This document shows, in pieces, positions 23,301-33,742 of a stretch of DNA of 64,000 bases. The stretch is from Acanthaster planci (taxonomy: Eukaryota > Echinodermata > Asteroidea > Valvatida > Acanthasteridae). The DNA is taken from the NCBI RefSeq assembly GCF_001949145.1, contig NW_019091362.1, forward strand, positions 10,257,337 to 10,321,336, read 5' to 3'. Position 1 is the stretch's first letter. Each line of letters opens with the position of its first letter. The notes beneath the pieces are model-generated. The model worked only from the letters and a program-made list of their open reading frames with translations. It was not told the DNA's origin and made no database searches. Made by a program: the position numbers and the translations under genes.

Positions 23301-25878
23301 CAAAGCCCGCATATTTGGATCAAACATGTAACATGTACAGCCACTGAAAAAATGTAGATGATGTTACATCAGAAGGTATGGGAACTTGCAGATAAGATAA
23401 GAAGGTATGCCGTACATATCATTGATCCCAGNNNNNNNNNNNNNNNNNNNNNNNNNNNNNNNNNNNNNNNNNNNNNNNNNNNNNNNNNNNNNNNNNNNNN
23501 NNNNNNNNNNNNNNNNNNNNNNNNNNNNNNNNNNNNNNNNNNNNNNNNNNNNNNNNNNNNNNNNNNNNNNNNNNNNNNNNNNNNNNNNNNNNNNNNNNNN
23601 NNNNNNNNNNNNNNNNNNNNNNNNNNNNNNNNNNNNNNNNNNNNNNNNNNNNNNNNNNNNNNNNNNNNNNNNNNNNNNNNNNNNNNNNNNNNNNNNNNNN
23701 NNNNNNNNNNNNNNNNNNNNNNNNNNNNNNNNNNNNNNNNNNNNNNNNNNNNNNNNNNNNNNNNNNNNNNNNNNNNNNNNNNNNNNNNNNNNNNNNNNNN
23801 NNNNNNNNNNNNNNNNNNNNNNNNNNNNNNNNNNNNNNNNNNNNNNNNNNNNNNNNNNNNNNNNNNNNNNNNNNNNNNNNNNNNNNNNNNNNNNNNNNNN
23901 NNNNNNNNNNNNNNNNNNNNNNNNNNNNNNNNNNNNNNNNNNNNNNNNNNNNNNNNNNNNNNNNNNNNNNNNNNNNNNNNNNNNNNNNNNNNNNNNNNNN
24001 NNNNNNNNNNNNNNNNNNNNNNNNNNNNNNNNNNNNNNNNNNNNNNNNNNNNNNNNNNNNNNNNNNNNNNNNNNNNNNNNNNNNNNNNNNNNNNNNNNNN
24101 NNNNNNNNNNNNNNNNNNNNNNNNNNNNNNNNNNNNNNNNNNNNNNNNNNNNNNNNNNNNNNNNNATGTACAAACAACAAATATACATGTATGCCCAATT
24201 TTGACAGAAAAAATTTCACTACCATACTACCAATACACCTACATGTAGATGCTTTTGAGCGATTCTAAACACTTCCAAAGGATATTTTCAAAGAGTCACG
24301 CATGTACGTGACACCTGAGAATGTCTCCAAAGCCACTCTTGTATTCATTCAGAGGCAGCGCATCACCAAGGCGCGTCCATGAACATGTGCAAGGTTATGG
24401 TTTACTGCACGCCGAGGTAAAAAATAGCAACGGTATGCGCATATATTTCCAGTTGAACTGTACCATACTTATTCCATAATTGTGGGGATACTTCACTCTT
24501 CCTAAATAATGAAAGTACACAGAAGACAGCAACTCCCTATCCCTAAAGCCAGAATACTCAACCACACTCAATACAAACAAGCTATGGTCTGTTTACCTGT
24601 ACTTGCCCAGCCAGCTGTCTGCGATCATAGCACCGAAGATGGGGGTGAAGTAGCACAGCATGGCAAAGGCATGGAACAGAGCTGTAGCGAGGTCATCATC
24701 CAGCAGCAAGATGTTGGTCAGGTATAGTACCAAGATGGCTGCAGCACCGGGCCATTAGAAATGAGAGAAAAATGATTCAAAAAAATCTGAACATTAAAAA
24801 TGATACAACTGACCAAAAAAAACATGCAGTGTACCTGGAGACAAGCAAGATCTGTAGAGAAAGCACGTAAGTCTTACAAGTTGTCTTTACTCTTCTGATG
24901 TTCCAATTAAATATTTTGGTTCCACATATCCCAGTGCAAATATGGTGGTATCCGGTATGTTCAAGCCAAGATCTTGGAGAATTGTCTTTACACAGCGGCA
25001 ATGTCTGATTTGAAAGTGCAGTTGTTGAAGTCTGAATGTTTCATTTGATTGTGGTCACCACTTTGCGCCCATGAAATTGATTAGACCGAATGCAGCACTT
25101 TCAAAGTGAAATTCTGCTTCATCAGCAGGAAACCTGAAGGGTTTTTGTTTCCTGAATTCGGGTTTGAGTAAAACTGTGTGATGGTATGCATAGAGGCTTG
25201 TACTTCATCAAGTCAATTCATAAGATGCTGAGCTTCCAAGATATAAATAGCATAAAAGTAGCATAATTTATCAGACGGCAATCAAAACTGGGAATACTCC
25301 AGCTCTGACCTACATGTACTTTGCATGGCATCAGTGTTGCGTCAACTCAGACAATGAGCGGTAGAAAGGAGAGCCTTTTACATGCTAGATCAAAGATCAA
25401 TAAACGCATTAACTTAACCACGATGACAGGTACGAGCTTGGCGAGAAATCCTGTCAGCTTTATCATCATTCTACTTCAACAGTGATACACTATTGTATGG
25501 TACTGAACCGGTGTAAAAAGGATTTTCGAGTTTACAGATTTTCTGTTCCTATCCTTTGCCAGCACCAGGGGTGGCAGGTCTGTGGGCCATAGTGAATCTG
25601 TCACGTTTGTCATCCCTTGCCCATGCTGGTAAAGATCGCCCTTTGTTAAATAACTGTAATTTTGGTTTCCTGTTTTGTGGCTCAAACTGTATAGCCTGAC
25701 TCTATGGCTAAAAGAATCATAACCATAAAAACTAGTTATAGCACCGACTGCACTTTGACAAATTCCACGTGCAGACAAATGTACCTTTCATTCCATAGTA
25801 GGAGAAACGTTCGCAGAACTCAGTCCCGATGATGAAGAAAATGCTCTTTGGGTACTCCCCTTTGCCGCTTAAAAATTT
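5202..25878 (-). CDS. SLC15A1/2: Proton-coupled oligopeptide transporter (SLC15/PEPT), 17 exons assembled
   Basis: Joining 17 minus-strand exons gives 705 residues (numbered here from the first placed exon), against about 708-729 for human PEPT1/PEPT2. Family knowledge: 12-segment plasma-membrane symporter that takes up di- and tripeptides with protons. Seen: ExxER motif (E20, E23, R24) followed by FSYYG; FHAF with H54 at the essential-His position; PTR2 signature GAMIADSWLGKYRT (67-80); GTGGIKPCVSAFGGDQF (123-139); FYFSINAGS (154-162); DQQGSRWTLQ (283-292) with W279; GEIFFSITGLEFSYSQ with E592. A loop of about 200 residues (369-573) between segments 9 and 10 matches the animal PEPT extracellular domain and has three N-glycosylation sequons (N490, N510, N557). 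All junction phases agree and every intron is GT-AG. The HDAQCFGNDCYALAFGVP stretch resembles PEPT2 more than PEPT1. The true N-terminus is not in these exons. Confidence 0.96.
5816..5923 (-). CDS. SLC15A1/2: PEPT exon P: segment 11
   Basis: 108 nt, 36 codons, phase 0. APASLKSCVQAAWLLTVAFG then NLIVIIVAEVKFVESQ, matching the APS-MKS-LQA-WLLT-A-GN block of the family. Acceptor cctcag, donor gtaagc. Confidence 0.96.
6443..6574 (-). CDS. SLC15A1/2: PEPT exon O: segment 10, GLEFSYSQ
   Basis: 132 nt, 44 codons, phase 0. SVSMFLQIPQYIIITIGE then IFFSITGLEFSYSQ. E592 aligns with Glu595 of human PEPT1, which takes part in substrate binding. Acceptor tttcag, donor gtatcg. Confidence 0.96.
7212..7335 (-). 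CDS. SLC15A1/2: PEPT exon N: end of extracellular domain
   Basis: 124 nt. Encodes YDVYIDGDINDPSTKPLKTV and GAVYRMVLQPYNQTEGA, with sequon NQT (N557). GAVYRMV corresponds to the GSAYTYI strand of PEPT1. Acceptor ttgcag, donor GCG then gtatgg. Confidence 0.93.
7690..7821 (-). CDS. SLC15A1/2: PEPT exon M: extracellular domain, two N-glycosylation sites
   Basis: 132 nt. Encodes VGIFISPSELPDNTSVILKG and AFDSGLYNITDFKAIEPA, with sequons NTS (N490) and NIT (N510). Acceptor ccctag, donor AG then gtttgt. A 4.15-kb intron filled with inverted-repeat elements separates it from exon L. Confidence 0.93.
7870..8110. repeat. G-rich low-complexity tract in an intron
   Basis: Runs of G interrupted by T-runs (a ten-G run near 7919-7928, G-rich blocks from 7882) on the plus strand, then AT-rich sequence. 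Such tracts often cause sequencing and assembly slippage. No coding signal. Confidence 0.6.
8955..10863. mobile_element. Nested inverted-repeat transposon relic in the intron between exons L and M
   Basis: Outer arms at about 8977-9095 and 10750-10863 are inverted copies of one another over roughly 115 bases with few mismatches (shared blocks include GCAAATTTCCCATGCG and AAAAGATTTGATCACCTGTG). Inside, 8955-8988 and 9205-9238 form a perfect 34-base inverted repeat ending in the palindromic CCCACATTAAGTGTGGG. A third, direct partial copy lies at about 9250-9285. I see no transposase frame in the 1.4 kb interior. Best read as a non-autonomous DNA transposon with terminal inverted repeats and a second foldback element sharing one end. 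The superfamily is not recognised and no clean target duplication was found. Confidence 0.7.
11971..12017 (-). CDS. SLC15A1/2: PEPT exon L: 47-nt exon, extracellular domain
   Basis: Only 47 nt: AEAHLEKPRKGQALV plus two bases of a Ser codon. The EKPRKG motif lines up with QKPEKG of human PEPT1 (recalled). Phases 0 in and 2 out fit both neighbours exactly. Acceptor ccatag, donor gtaagg. A very short exon that gene predictors could miss. Confidence 0.85.
12521..12682 (-). CDS. SLC15A1/2: PEPT exon K: extracellular domain
   Basis: 162 nt, 54 codons, phase 0. Contains KPVTFPKGDYEAMF and VTVRGEEGDDIIVF. Beta-strand-like alternation fits the immunoglobulin-like fold known for this domain (inference). 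Acceptor tttag, donor gtataa. Confidence 0.9.
13676..13792 (-). CDS. SLC15A1/2: PEPT exon J: start of extracellular domain
   Basis: 117 nt, 39 codons, phase 0. Starts ASEVALPGQSEGILKVINAI and ends GNIPFGM. Soluble, weakly conserved sequence that corresponds to the large loop between segments 9 and 10. Acceptor ttgcag, donor gtaaaa. Confidence 0.9.
14452..14655 (-). CDS. SLC15A1/2: PEPT exon I: segments 8-9
   Basis: 204 nt, 68 codons, phase 0. IRIKPDQMQAFNP, then LIPVTEMLLYPLLRKL, then MTVGMMLGGAAFVVAGF. Glu326 occupies the position of human Asp341. Acceptor gtcag, donor gtgagt. Confidence 0.96.
15040..15210 (-). mobile_element. tRNA-derived SINE fragment
   Basis: On the minus strand TGGCCAAGTGGTGAGGG (15191-15207) matches an RNA polymerase III A box of Ser/Leu tRNA type. 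GGCGTTTGAATCC (15152-15164) matches a B box about 30 bases later. A non-tRNA body follows, ending near CGCTGTACC. It lies in the intron between exons H and I, in the same orientation as the gene. Confidence 0.6.
15344..15478 (-). CDS. SLC15A1/2: PEPT exon H: segment 7, FWSLFDQQGSRWTLQ
   Basis: 135 nt, 45 codons, phase 0. It carries LPLPIFWSLFDQQGSRWTLQ (W279 aligns with Trp294 of human PEPT1). The position of human Arg282, twelve residues before that Trp, is His267 here. Acceptor ggctcag, donor gtatgc. Confidence 0.96.
16223..16306 (-). CDS. SLC15A1/2: PEPT exon G: cytosolic loop 6-7
   Basis: 84 nt, 28 codons, phase 0 both sides. YALKNRFQHR and DHWMDWADDKYD match the KNRF...HW-DWA--KY pattern of PEPT1/2. 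Acceptor ccctccag, donor gtgagt. Confidence 0.95.
17063..17145 (-). CDS. SLC15A1/2: PEPT exon F: end of segment 6 and start of cytosolic loop
   Basis: 83 nt starting with the last two bases of a Phe codon; encodes IFFSGRYFYK then FPPSGNVVWEVVKATF. The PPxGN pattern matches the start of the long cytosolic loop of PEPT proteins. Acceptor ttcacag, donor gtaagt. Confidence 0.93.
17252..17420 (-). CDS. SLC15A1/2: PEPT exon E: segments 5-6, FYFSINAGS signature
   Basis: 169 nt; acceptor cacacag, donor GTTT then gtaagt. It encodes EEHIAKFFSVFYFSINAGS, VISTFLTPILR, the Cys-containing loop HDAQCFGNDCYALAFGVP and segment 6. The loop is close to the PEPT2 pattern. Confidence 0.96.
19425..19524 (-). CDS. 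SLC15A1/2: PEPT exon D: GTGGIKPC signature
   Basis: 100 nt; residues 111-143 including FFIALGTGGIKPC and VSAFGGDQFSADQ, the most conserved stretch of the family (segment 4 and the following loop). Acceptor ccttag, donor CCAG then gtaggc. Confidence 0.96.
21838..21930 (-). CDS. SLC15A1/2: PEPT exon C: segment 3
   Basis: 93 nt; acceptor gtccag, donor GAGCT then gtaagt. It encodes TILYVSQIYMVGNVIMCLTA and the short loop LPPQTTGSPEL. The AG/G junction restores Arg79 of the KYRTI motif. The intron before it contains the 734-base assembly gap. Confidence 0.94.
23127..23215. repeat. 89-bp foldback hairpin in an intron
   Basis: GCCATCTTGCA (23127-23137) and TGCAAGATGGC (23205-23215) are exact inverted copies. 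The pairing continues inward through CTTTTGTTTC against GAAACAAAAG. Arms of about 30 bases and a short loop give a stem-loop of microRNA-precursor size. It may equally be a small MITE. Confidence 0.6.
23432..24165. other. Assembly gap, 734 N
   Basis: Unsequenced run inside the transporter intron between exons B and C. Because the exon phases match across it, no coding exon of the transporter need be missing here. Reading frames spanning it are artefacts. Confidence 0.99.
24597..24738 (-). CDS. SLC15A1/2: PEPT exon B: segments 1-2, PTR2 signature 1
   Basis: 142 nt, entered in phase 1 (G joined to CC gives Ala) and left in phase 2. It encodes AILVLYLTNIL, an acidic DDD loop, then FHAFAMLCYFTPIFGAMIAD and SWLGKY. 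His54 in FHAF aligns with the essential His57 of human PEPT1 (from memory of the family). Confidence 0.95.
25785..25878 (-). CDS. SLC15A1/2: PEPT exon A: segment 1 with ExxERFSYYG
   Basis: 94 nt, phase 0 in and phase 1 out, encoding residues 1-31. Acceptor aacag, donor AAAG then gtacat. It carries GEYPKSIFFIIG and EFCERFSYYGMK, the proton-coupling motif at the start of the transporter core. No ATG lies in frame before it, so at least one more upstream exon is needed. Confidence 0.95.
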
Positions 25879-28800
25879 CTGTTTCCAACAAAGCACAATT
25901 TAAATGTAAACTCAGTCTCACTGTATTTTTGTCTTTAAATTTTCAATTATTTTCAAGACAAGTTGGACAAATACTCATAACTACAAGCATATCAGCACTA
26001 CATATATGCATCTTTACAAAGGAATGACAGTAAGCTGACATGTAGATCATATTCAAATCAACTTTCAAAGTTTGGACTGCTTTTAAATATAACCCATTTG
26101 AAAGAAAAAAAAAATTAATTCAGACATGCACAAACTTGAATTACTCTCAGGAATCATCAATTTTAATGGTGGATTGTATGTTTGTTACACTTTTGTACTT
26201 TCAGCACAAAGTCAAGTTTTACGGGACTGAACTGGCAACTGTGACATCATCTTTAATTTCCATTTTACTTGAAATTTCTTTTCTAAAGTTCTATTTGAAA
26301 ACTTTTCATTTATTCATCAGCAGTAAGATGCCCACATTTACTAGTACTGTACATGTGCTTCTTGTTTATCTATTATTTATCGTAATAAGCACAATGCATC
26401 TCCTCCTTCCACAAAACAAAAATGATATGTCAAGGGTAAATTGGCGGCAGCTGTTGATATTCAGCTGAGATACGAGTAGGTAAGAAGTAAAGGTCATGTC
26501 TTGGAAATGTCAAGTTCATGTACCTGTGCAAAGAAGGATCTTCCTGACTGCCCATTGACAAGCACCGTAAGGTGATACAAGGCTTATCTGAATATTTGCA
26601 TTACAAGGCAGTTTTCACTTCCTAGCTACTGGTATGCAAGAAAATGTGCAACTTTTTGTTCAATTTGTAATGGCATATATTTGTTAAATGTAATGTACAT
26701 GTGCTTGTACATGTAGTAAATGCACGGTTAAAAAAGGAGTCAACTGACCCTTGGAAAGGTCTATAAATGTCAAGAGTAAAGAACTGGTGCACATATGTAC
26801 CTGCATGCAAATCGCAATTTAAAAATTTTATGACGCACGTACATGTACATGTAAACAGTACCTGGATTTTTAAGCATACAATTACAGATGCTTCAGATGG
26901 TAATTATACAAAGGCAAAAAATGGACGGTAATAAAAAAAAAAATTGGCTGGCGAGATTGTGTTTTTTGGGTACAGAGACTAAGGCTGCAAGTTCCAAGTG
27001 GACTTTACATTCTGACAAGCTACATGTATGTATGTGTTTACTTCTTTTTCAGATATCTTACCCCCATTCGTCCCCATGCTTTGCCACTCAGTTTCTTGGG
27101 CTGGTCCTCATCCAACAAAGCAGTTGCTGGAGAATGGAAAACATCCAAAAAATTTATGCTCAAAAGCAAACTGATGAAACTAGAAATGAAAGAGAATGGA
27201 AAAAGCAAAAATGCCTTTGTGTTCTTTACAAATATGTACAGTTCATGTGCTGTATACATAAATTGTACATGTACATGTACGCTGCATTTGTAAACACAAC
27301 TTTATCAAAATTCCTGGTAAGTTGTTCAACAGAGGCAAGACCCTAAGTGTCTATCAACGCTGTGTATGAAATTATTCTTTCTCAAAGCATAATGTTCACA
27401 ACAGAGATACGGGAACAGCTGTCAGAATTGACACTGGGACTGATATTTTGACACTGTCCCAGTATCAATACATGTACAATGTATGCTTTGCAAGGATATC
27501 TGTGAAACACTGGTATTTAAATTTTTCTCTTGGAACTAAAACTTGGGTTGGCGGAGCAAGCTTGGTTATAAATAGCTCCACAGCTTTGATGAGTGTAGTG
27601 CAGGTAAATAGCATATGTCAACAGGGTGCAATGAATTTGCTGACCTTCGTGTTCAATTCATACAGTTTGCACAGCTTTCAATATACATATACATACATGT
27701 ACATGTAGATATGAGGACAGTTGAAAACACAAGGGACTAGCAAGCGAAGATAAGAAAGAAAAGAAAACTTGACAATATCTGTTTCTCCACTTGCCCATTT
27801 TTATAAAAGGAATTCAGTTCTGTAAAAGGCCTTGATTGAGTGTACCAGTGCATGTACATGGTAAATGTATAAATGCCCTCCTCCCGTTCTGATAGAAAAA
27901 TACATATTAGAGCTTAGAGGACACTGCTTTGCTGAAGTCAGAAATGAAGAAACCACTACCTGGTAACTTGGGCAGAGCATGACAACTGTTCAGCAAGTAA
28001 TTCAACATTTCAAGTGAATGTACAGGTAAATCTACATGTCTACTAGAATACAGTAAATGAAGGTGAAACAAGTTCTACCAGATTCTAAAGCAGCTGTGAG
28101 ACTCCAACTTATTTGGGCATTTGAACAGGGCAAGTGGCAATGCGTACTCCCAGACACACAGTGAAAAGGCTTGGGTCTTTGCTCTCTGATGAAGGAGCAA
28201 GGCAATTTTCCCTCAGGCAGGGGCACTTGTTGATGAAAATGCATGGTCTCAAAGGGAATTCTGGAGCAGCCATGGGGCTTTTGCAATGATGGAGTGTATA
28301 AGTGAATACATATGCACCTGCAGCGATAGTATGCAAATGGAAGCCTGAGAAGCCATTTCAAGACTACTTGGCTATGGCTGATACACAAGTCCATGGGAAG
28401 AGCCTGTAGCTGCTATATAGCAGCTTCGATCTAGGCACATGTATTATTTCCAGCCATACAAAAAGTGATTCAGACATTGCCCGAACATTCTGGATGTGCC
28501 ACTCTGGCTGTTTGTCCTTTCCCTGTAGACATACAGTATGTGTTACCACAGGCCAAAGCCACTTGAAAGTGACAGAGCCTATTGGTGAAATATTTGAAAA
28601 AGTGTGTACATTGTACACTATGCATTAACCATCAGGCACGTCTATTTCGTGAACAGTAACAAACCAGCCACACTTTTCCAATGCCTAATTGCATGGAGAT
28701 TACAGCCCCCATTCCTCACCCCATTTTTTGACCTACAGCACGGGGCAGCTCTGAGCGGACCCACCTCCATGGTTCTTGTTGGCAGTACCTGAACTGATTC

Positions 28801-31800
28801 TGGCGAGCTCTTCACCCTCCTCCATCAGAGAATATCCCCCTCGGGGTATGTGCCTCGCTTGCTCTCACTTTACATGCAGTGTTCCGGGACTTCTGTGTAA
28901 GCTACCACAGGGCTACCATTTCCAAAGCGTTTTGCATTTGTAATATTTCCCCTGGTTAATTTGGGGTGCAGGGACAGACAGAATGGATGAAGCTGAGATG
29001 TAGTCTCTTTATGGTGACAGTTTGCAGATGCAGTGGCGTCTGTGTTAGTGATGATGCAGCATTAATCAAAGCAGTGTATGATCTGCATGGAACTGGAAAT
29101 GGAAGAAGACAGACATACACATAAGAGCTTGTTCACTGCCCTGTAAGAGAGCAACTGGTGTTACATACACATATAAAGTATCCCACTGTAACTACCCGTA
29201 CAACTGCACTGAACATATCTACACTGCAACTATCACTGCCCAAACGATGGATGGTTGAACTACACGTACATGTATCTAGTTGACCATATGGGACCAGGCC
29301 CAGGGGTATGGTTGCACCGTTGGTTATCAATAGCCGATTTCATTTATCATTACAGAGGGATCTATTCACATGAAAATAATTGTACAAGATTTCAATGACA
29401 TGTACATGTATGCTGCGAAAATCACAGCCAACAGTGAAATGAGTGTAACAATAGGATTTTAAGAAACTGACCGACTAGAGTTGTTTGAGTGTAACTGAAT
29501 TGCGAATGCGCTTTTTTGGTTAAAAAGAAATTGACTACTGGTCGAGCTACATGTATAGTTCGTGCCCGAACTTGCCCTGTAGTGTTAGGTGTTAGGTGTT
29601 TTAGCACTGCAAAAACTTTTCCTGTACTGCAGGTATTTTGAATTGCAAATGGGTGAACGTGTGCTCAGCATTTCTTCGTCAAATCAAACAGGCATACTTG
29701 ACCTAAATGCTCCTGTACGTGTGCCAAATTTCCAAAGAATTTAAAGTTATCAGTACAATGTATGTTGTAACTTGTAAGACCCTTTCTGGAATCCTGAAAA
29801 ATTATTGCCCTTAAAGATAACAGATACTGTAAACAATGGCATATTATTCCCAATATTGCACATTGCATCTACATGTAAACGTAAATGCAACCATACAATT
29901 TTCACAAATTTCTAAGTTGGAGGTTTCACGATCTTTTTAGGGTTAATTTATGAAACATTTGGTTCTTTCAAGATCTTACAGAAATGATGCTTGGAAAAAA
30001 TATAAATGTACAGTTGCTAGTCTGTCACAAGTTGCAAAGTTTGTCATGATAAAAGTTTGGCCTTTGGTGTTTTTACAGCCCGTCCTCACAATTATGCCAC
30101 TGTTTGTTTGCAATGAAGAAGTTGATCACAATGGTGCATACAATCAATGCCCAGGGGATCAATACAGTCAAATTATGTCAACAGCTTTTTATCACTTTAT
30201 TTCAGATCATAGTACCAAATTGTCCAGGAATTTATGATGATTTGCAGAATATAAATCCAACCAGATCAATTCAGGTTAAAGGCTCCATGCATGTACAGTA
30301 CACATTTATGACACAATTTAAAAATCACCATTTGTTCGGACAAACTTTAAAAAAATCACTATTCATTATAAATCTACTAATCTAGAAATGGAAAGCAGCA
30401 CATGTAAGAAGATCCACAGGTGCAAACAAGTTTACATTGTAGGCCTACCCATACATGTACATGTACATGTATGTATGTGGAGGTACTGAATGTGACATTG
30501 TACAGATATGGACTCTTTAATTAATGAAAAAAATACAACCAGCAAAACTTAGTCTTTCACACTGTCATACCTACTGGTACATGAATTCACAGGTACATGT
30601 ACATGTACCAGTGATATATACACATTATGTACATGTACCCTAAACATGTACATGTACAGGTATTAGAATATTGCTCATTAATCAAAGTAATATGATTTTT
30701 ACATATTACAAGTTGTATAAACATGTACAAATGTTACATGGGAATCCAGGTCGGTACTGTGGTATTACACATGCACATATACTGGTACATGTACCTTCAT
30801 GTTACCTGCTCTGATTTTGAATCTCATCCTGGTTGACAGTTGGCATGTACAACCATCACATTTAGGTACATATATGTACATATATGTCCATGTGGTTCAA
30901 GTTTCTGTCTATATTCGTTTCAATGGCTTCAGACAGAGTAATGGTAGTTTTTCTACCCACAGGTAAAACTGAAGTTTACTTTTCTTTTACGATTTTTTCT
31001 GGCCCCTGGCTTAAGTGCATACATGTACATATACCGGTACATGCACATGAACACAAAAGAGGAATCCTACAGTTTATCATGCATCAGATTGAATTCAAAT
31101 AAAACATTGTTTTTGTCCCTTGGGGGAACTTACCATACCCTGGGCTTGGATTCAAAATGTACTCACTCTACTGTACATGTACAAGTACTTTATAGCTTAA
31201 TTCTCACTGGTCCAGTAATTATCACATGTCAGTTGCTATTTTTGCTGTCAACTACATGTACATATAAGTGTGCACGAGGAACCACACATCAGGTACAGAT
31301 GTTCAAGCATACTAGACTGTCGCCCGGTTCACCTGGGCAACAATTTACTACACATCAGAGTTGATCAATTTAAATCACCTTGATGAAAACCAATGATTTA
31401 ATTGTGATTCATATGATTATTGTTAGATCTGTGATTTAAATCAACACTGTAAAATGTTTTTGAAACGGGCAAAAATGTTGTTCAACCAATTTGTATTTTC
31501 CCCCAGGTTTTCTCATTCTAAATGGCACACCCCTCTGTGAACCCGTCAGTACTTATAAAACTAAGATAATCTGATGGGTTGATAGGAAGTTTTGCTTTGA
31601 TTTAGATTATTTTTTTGGCATTCTGTTCATAAATAGACCCCAATTCAGCCTTTTTGGTTGCGCGAGTCTCTTTTTAACAGACCAATAATAATAATAATAC
31701 TAAAGTAAATGTAAATGGTTAATAATCGTTTGATGAAAGTTGATTTAAAGTGTCCAACTCTGAGATTAATATGATAAAGTATCAGTGTAGGTAGATCTAT

Positions 31801-32713
31801 CTTTTACCTTTACAAGTACATGCATTTATCAGGATTAGAAATGTTGGTCATCATGCAGTGAATCCAAAACCAGTTGAACAAAGCTGCAACTCTATAAATT
31901 ACAAAGGAGCTGGACCACTAACAAACCTACTGTAACAGGACTGCTTTTTGCAAATATTAGATCAAGGTAGACTACTAGCACCAGCTTTTTGAAGCATGTA
32001 AAGTACATGTACCGTACACTGCATGTTGGTTGATAGCATTTTTTTCACTCCCTGGTCCTTACCTTTGAGGTCATGGTTGACAAATTCCTGTGAACTCTGA
32101 TTTTAATAAACCTTTGAGCCCAATTTAAAAACTGGATCTTCACCCTTGGCATCTGAATCTCTGAAGGAACTGTCTACAGGTGGTGTGTGCAGCACCAATA
32201 TACTGCAAACATGTACTGGGCTTAGACAATTTTGAAGGTGATTATTACATGCGTAATTGCCGAAATGTGATTTCAATTATTTTAAATCCCCATTTGTATT
32301 ACGTTGCAAAAAAAATAAGAGAATAATTAACAGGTACAGCTAAACTTGCTTGCTTTCAACAATGCCAACTTGCATCTAATTAAAACAATCAAATTTCAGT
32401 TTTAAAAAAAAGACTAAAATAATATAATCAGATTTTCTTTGTTTTAAATGAAAAAAAAACCCAACCCTGCCAAAAGCTATAATAAGCTACATGTACATGC
32501 ACAAAAAATGTTGACAACATTTTCTTGTGCTCAACAATATAATATACACATGTGTATGCATGAGGAACATGTACATGTTTACATAATGCGGTCTATTTCG
32601 GCTTCTCCTAGAGAAAATAGATTGTCAACTTCTAAAAGTCCCAGAGCTACAAGTACTTTTGACAATCAACCTTAAAACCATGATGTATATTGTTCATATA
32701 CATGTACAGGTAT
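25879..32713. other. Gene-poor stretch with dense ACATGT simple repeats
   Basis: This is presumably the transporter's long 5' intron. No exon passes as coding. Short self-complementary (ACATGT)n or (TGTACA)n blocks recur, for example at 27263-27282, 30450-30475, 30595-30612, 30780-30795 and 31020-31045. A patch at 28740-28870 has a short open minus-strand frame (MEEGEELARISS) but lacks a credible acceptor. Confidence 0.6.
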
Positions 32714-33742
32714 CACTGTTGTAGGTCTCGAGACCTGGTCTCTGTCTCGAGACCGTCTTGAGACCTTTTTTTGCAGTCTCGGTCTCGCCCTGTCAAAGTC
32801 TCAATCTTGGGAGGTCGGTCTCGGTCTCGAAAGCACCAGTCTTGGTCTTGGATGCCACAGTCTCGGGTCTCCCCCTCGAGACCAGTCGAGACCATGACAA
32901 AACACGCATCTAGCTACCACGCACGCATGCGGTTGCAAAAGGCAAAATTACCTCCGCTTGAGTCAAATCTTCAGCCACTGATATAAATACAACACCATGA
33001 TGTTCAGATTTTTTGCAATAAACAATGAAATTGATGCTGGAATGAAGACTAGTCAATGCAGCATGATGAAACCTTGTCCTAAGTTGTTACTTTATTTCCA
33101 ATCCAGAGTAGCCATGCTGCTTGACACCATAGAGATGAGGTTTTGAGTAGCGGAATTCGCACACTAGACTGGTTCCTGTTCCCTATGTAGTCTCCTGCTG
33201 AACATAGGGCCGGGACGGGAACCAGTCTGTGTGTGCGCACGCTATGAATTGTTGGCACGTGTGAAAGTGCTTTCATTCCGTCTTATATGTAGTGCGTGTT
33301 GTTTTAGTAGTTTCGTTACGGTAGGCTTACATCTTTTTTGGATATTTGTTTTCCAGTATTTTGCTCAAAAAAAACAGTCTAAGGATATTTGTTTTAATGT
33401 TCACATATCATTTGGGACTCTCGGGTTGAAAAAGACCAGACCAAGGTAAAAGTAGAGCAGTATCACTGATAAAGAACTGAGACATTCTTTAACAAAATAT
33501 TTGACCTATTTGTGTGTGTGTTTTTATGCTAATGTTTTCATTTTATGTCCTTTGTACTCAATTGTACTGCCACATGTTTGTCCCTATTTACCTTTTGGTA
33601 AAAACTAAACATTGGTTTATGGTTGGTCTCAGTCTCGGATGTTGTGGTCTCGGTCTCGACTTGCAAAAGTCTCGGTCTCAAAGTCCTGGTCTTGGTCTTG
33701 AAGGAGTAGGTCTCGGACATCAAGGTCTCAGATACAACACTG
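32714..33742. mobile_element. hAT-like non-autonomous transposon (MITE), 1,029 bp
   Basis: The left end reads CACTGTTGTAGGTCTCGAGACC and the right end, inverted, CAGTGTTGTATCTGAGACC. Both continue inward into long GGTCTCG/GAGACC-rich arms (32727-32895 and 33630-33735). The element is flanked by acaggtat (32706-32713) and accggtat (33743-33750), an 8-base duplication with one mismatch, as expected for hAT elements, whose ends typically begin CAG-G or CA-TG. There is no transposase frame. A separate 63-bp hairpin (33166-33228) sits in the interior. Confidence 0.8.
33166..33228. repeat. Hairpin inside the hAT-like element
   Basis: Arm AGACTGGTTCC pairs with GGAACCAGTCT at the outer ends and CCCTATGT with ACATAGGG near the loop. 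A few bases between them are unpaired. Confidence 0.7.

Noticed and set aside
23358-24248. Long frames of 265-296 codons around 23.4-24.2 kb
   Set aside because: They consist almost entirely of N; the gap creates the frame.
26888-27346. 152-codon plus-strand frame
   Set aside because: Contains translated ACATGT repeat (YMYMY-like) and poly-A-derived Lys runs; no protein-like pattern.
28700-28870. Possible alternative first exon of the transporter on the minus strand (ATG near 28816, MEEGEELARISS)
   Set aside because: Ends in phase 1 at a weak donor, which does not fit the phase-0 start of the next exon, and no credible acceptor or promoter is visible.
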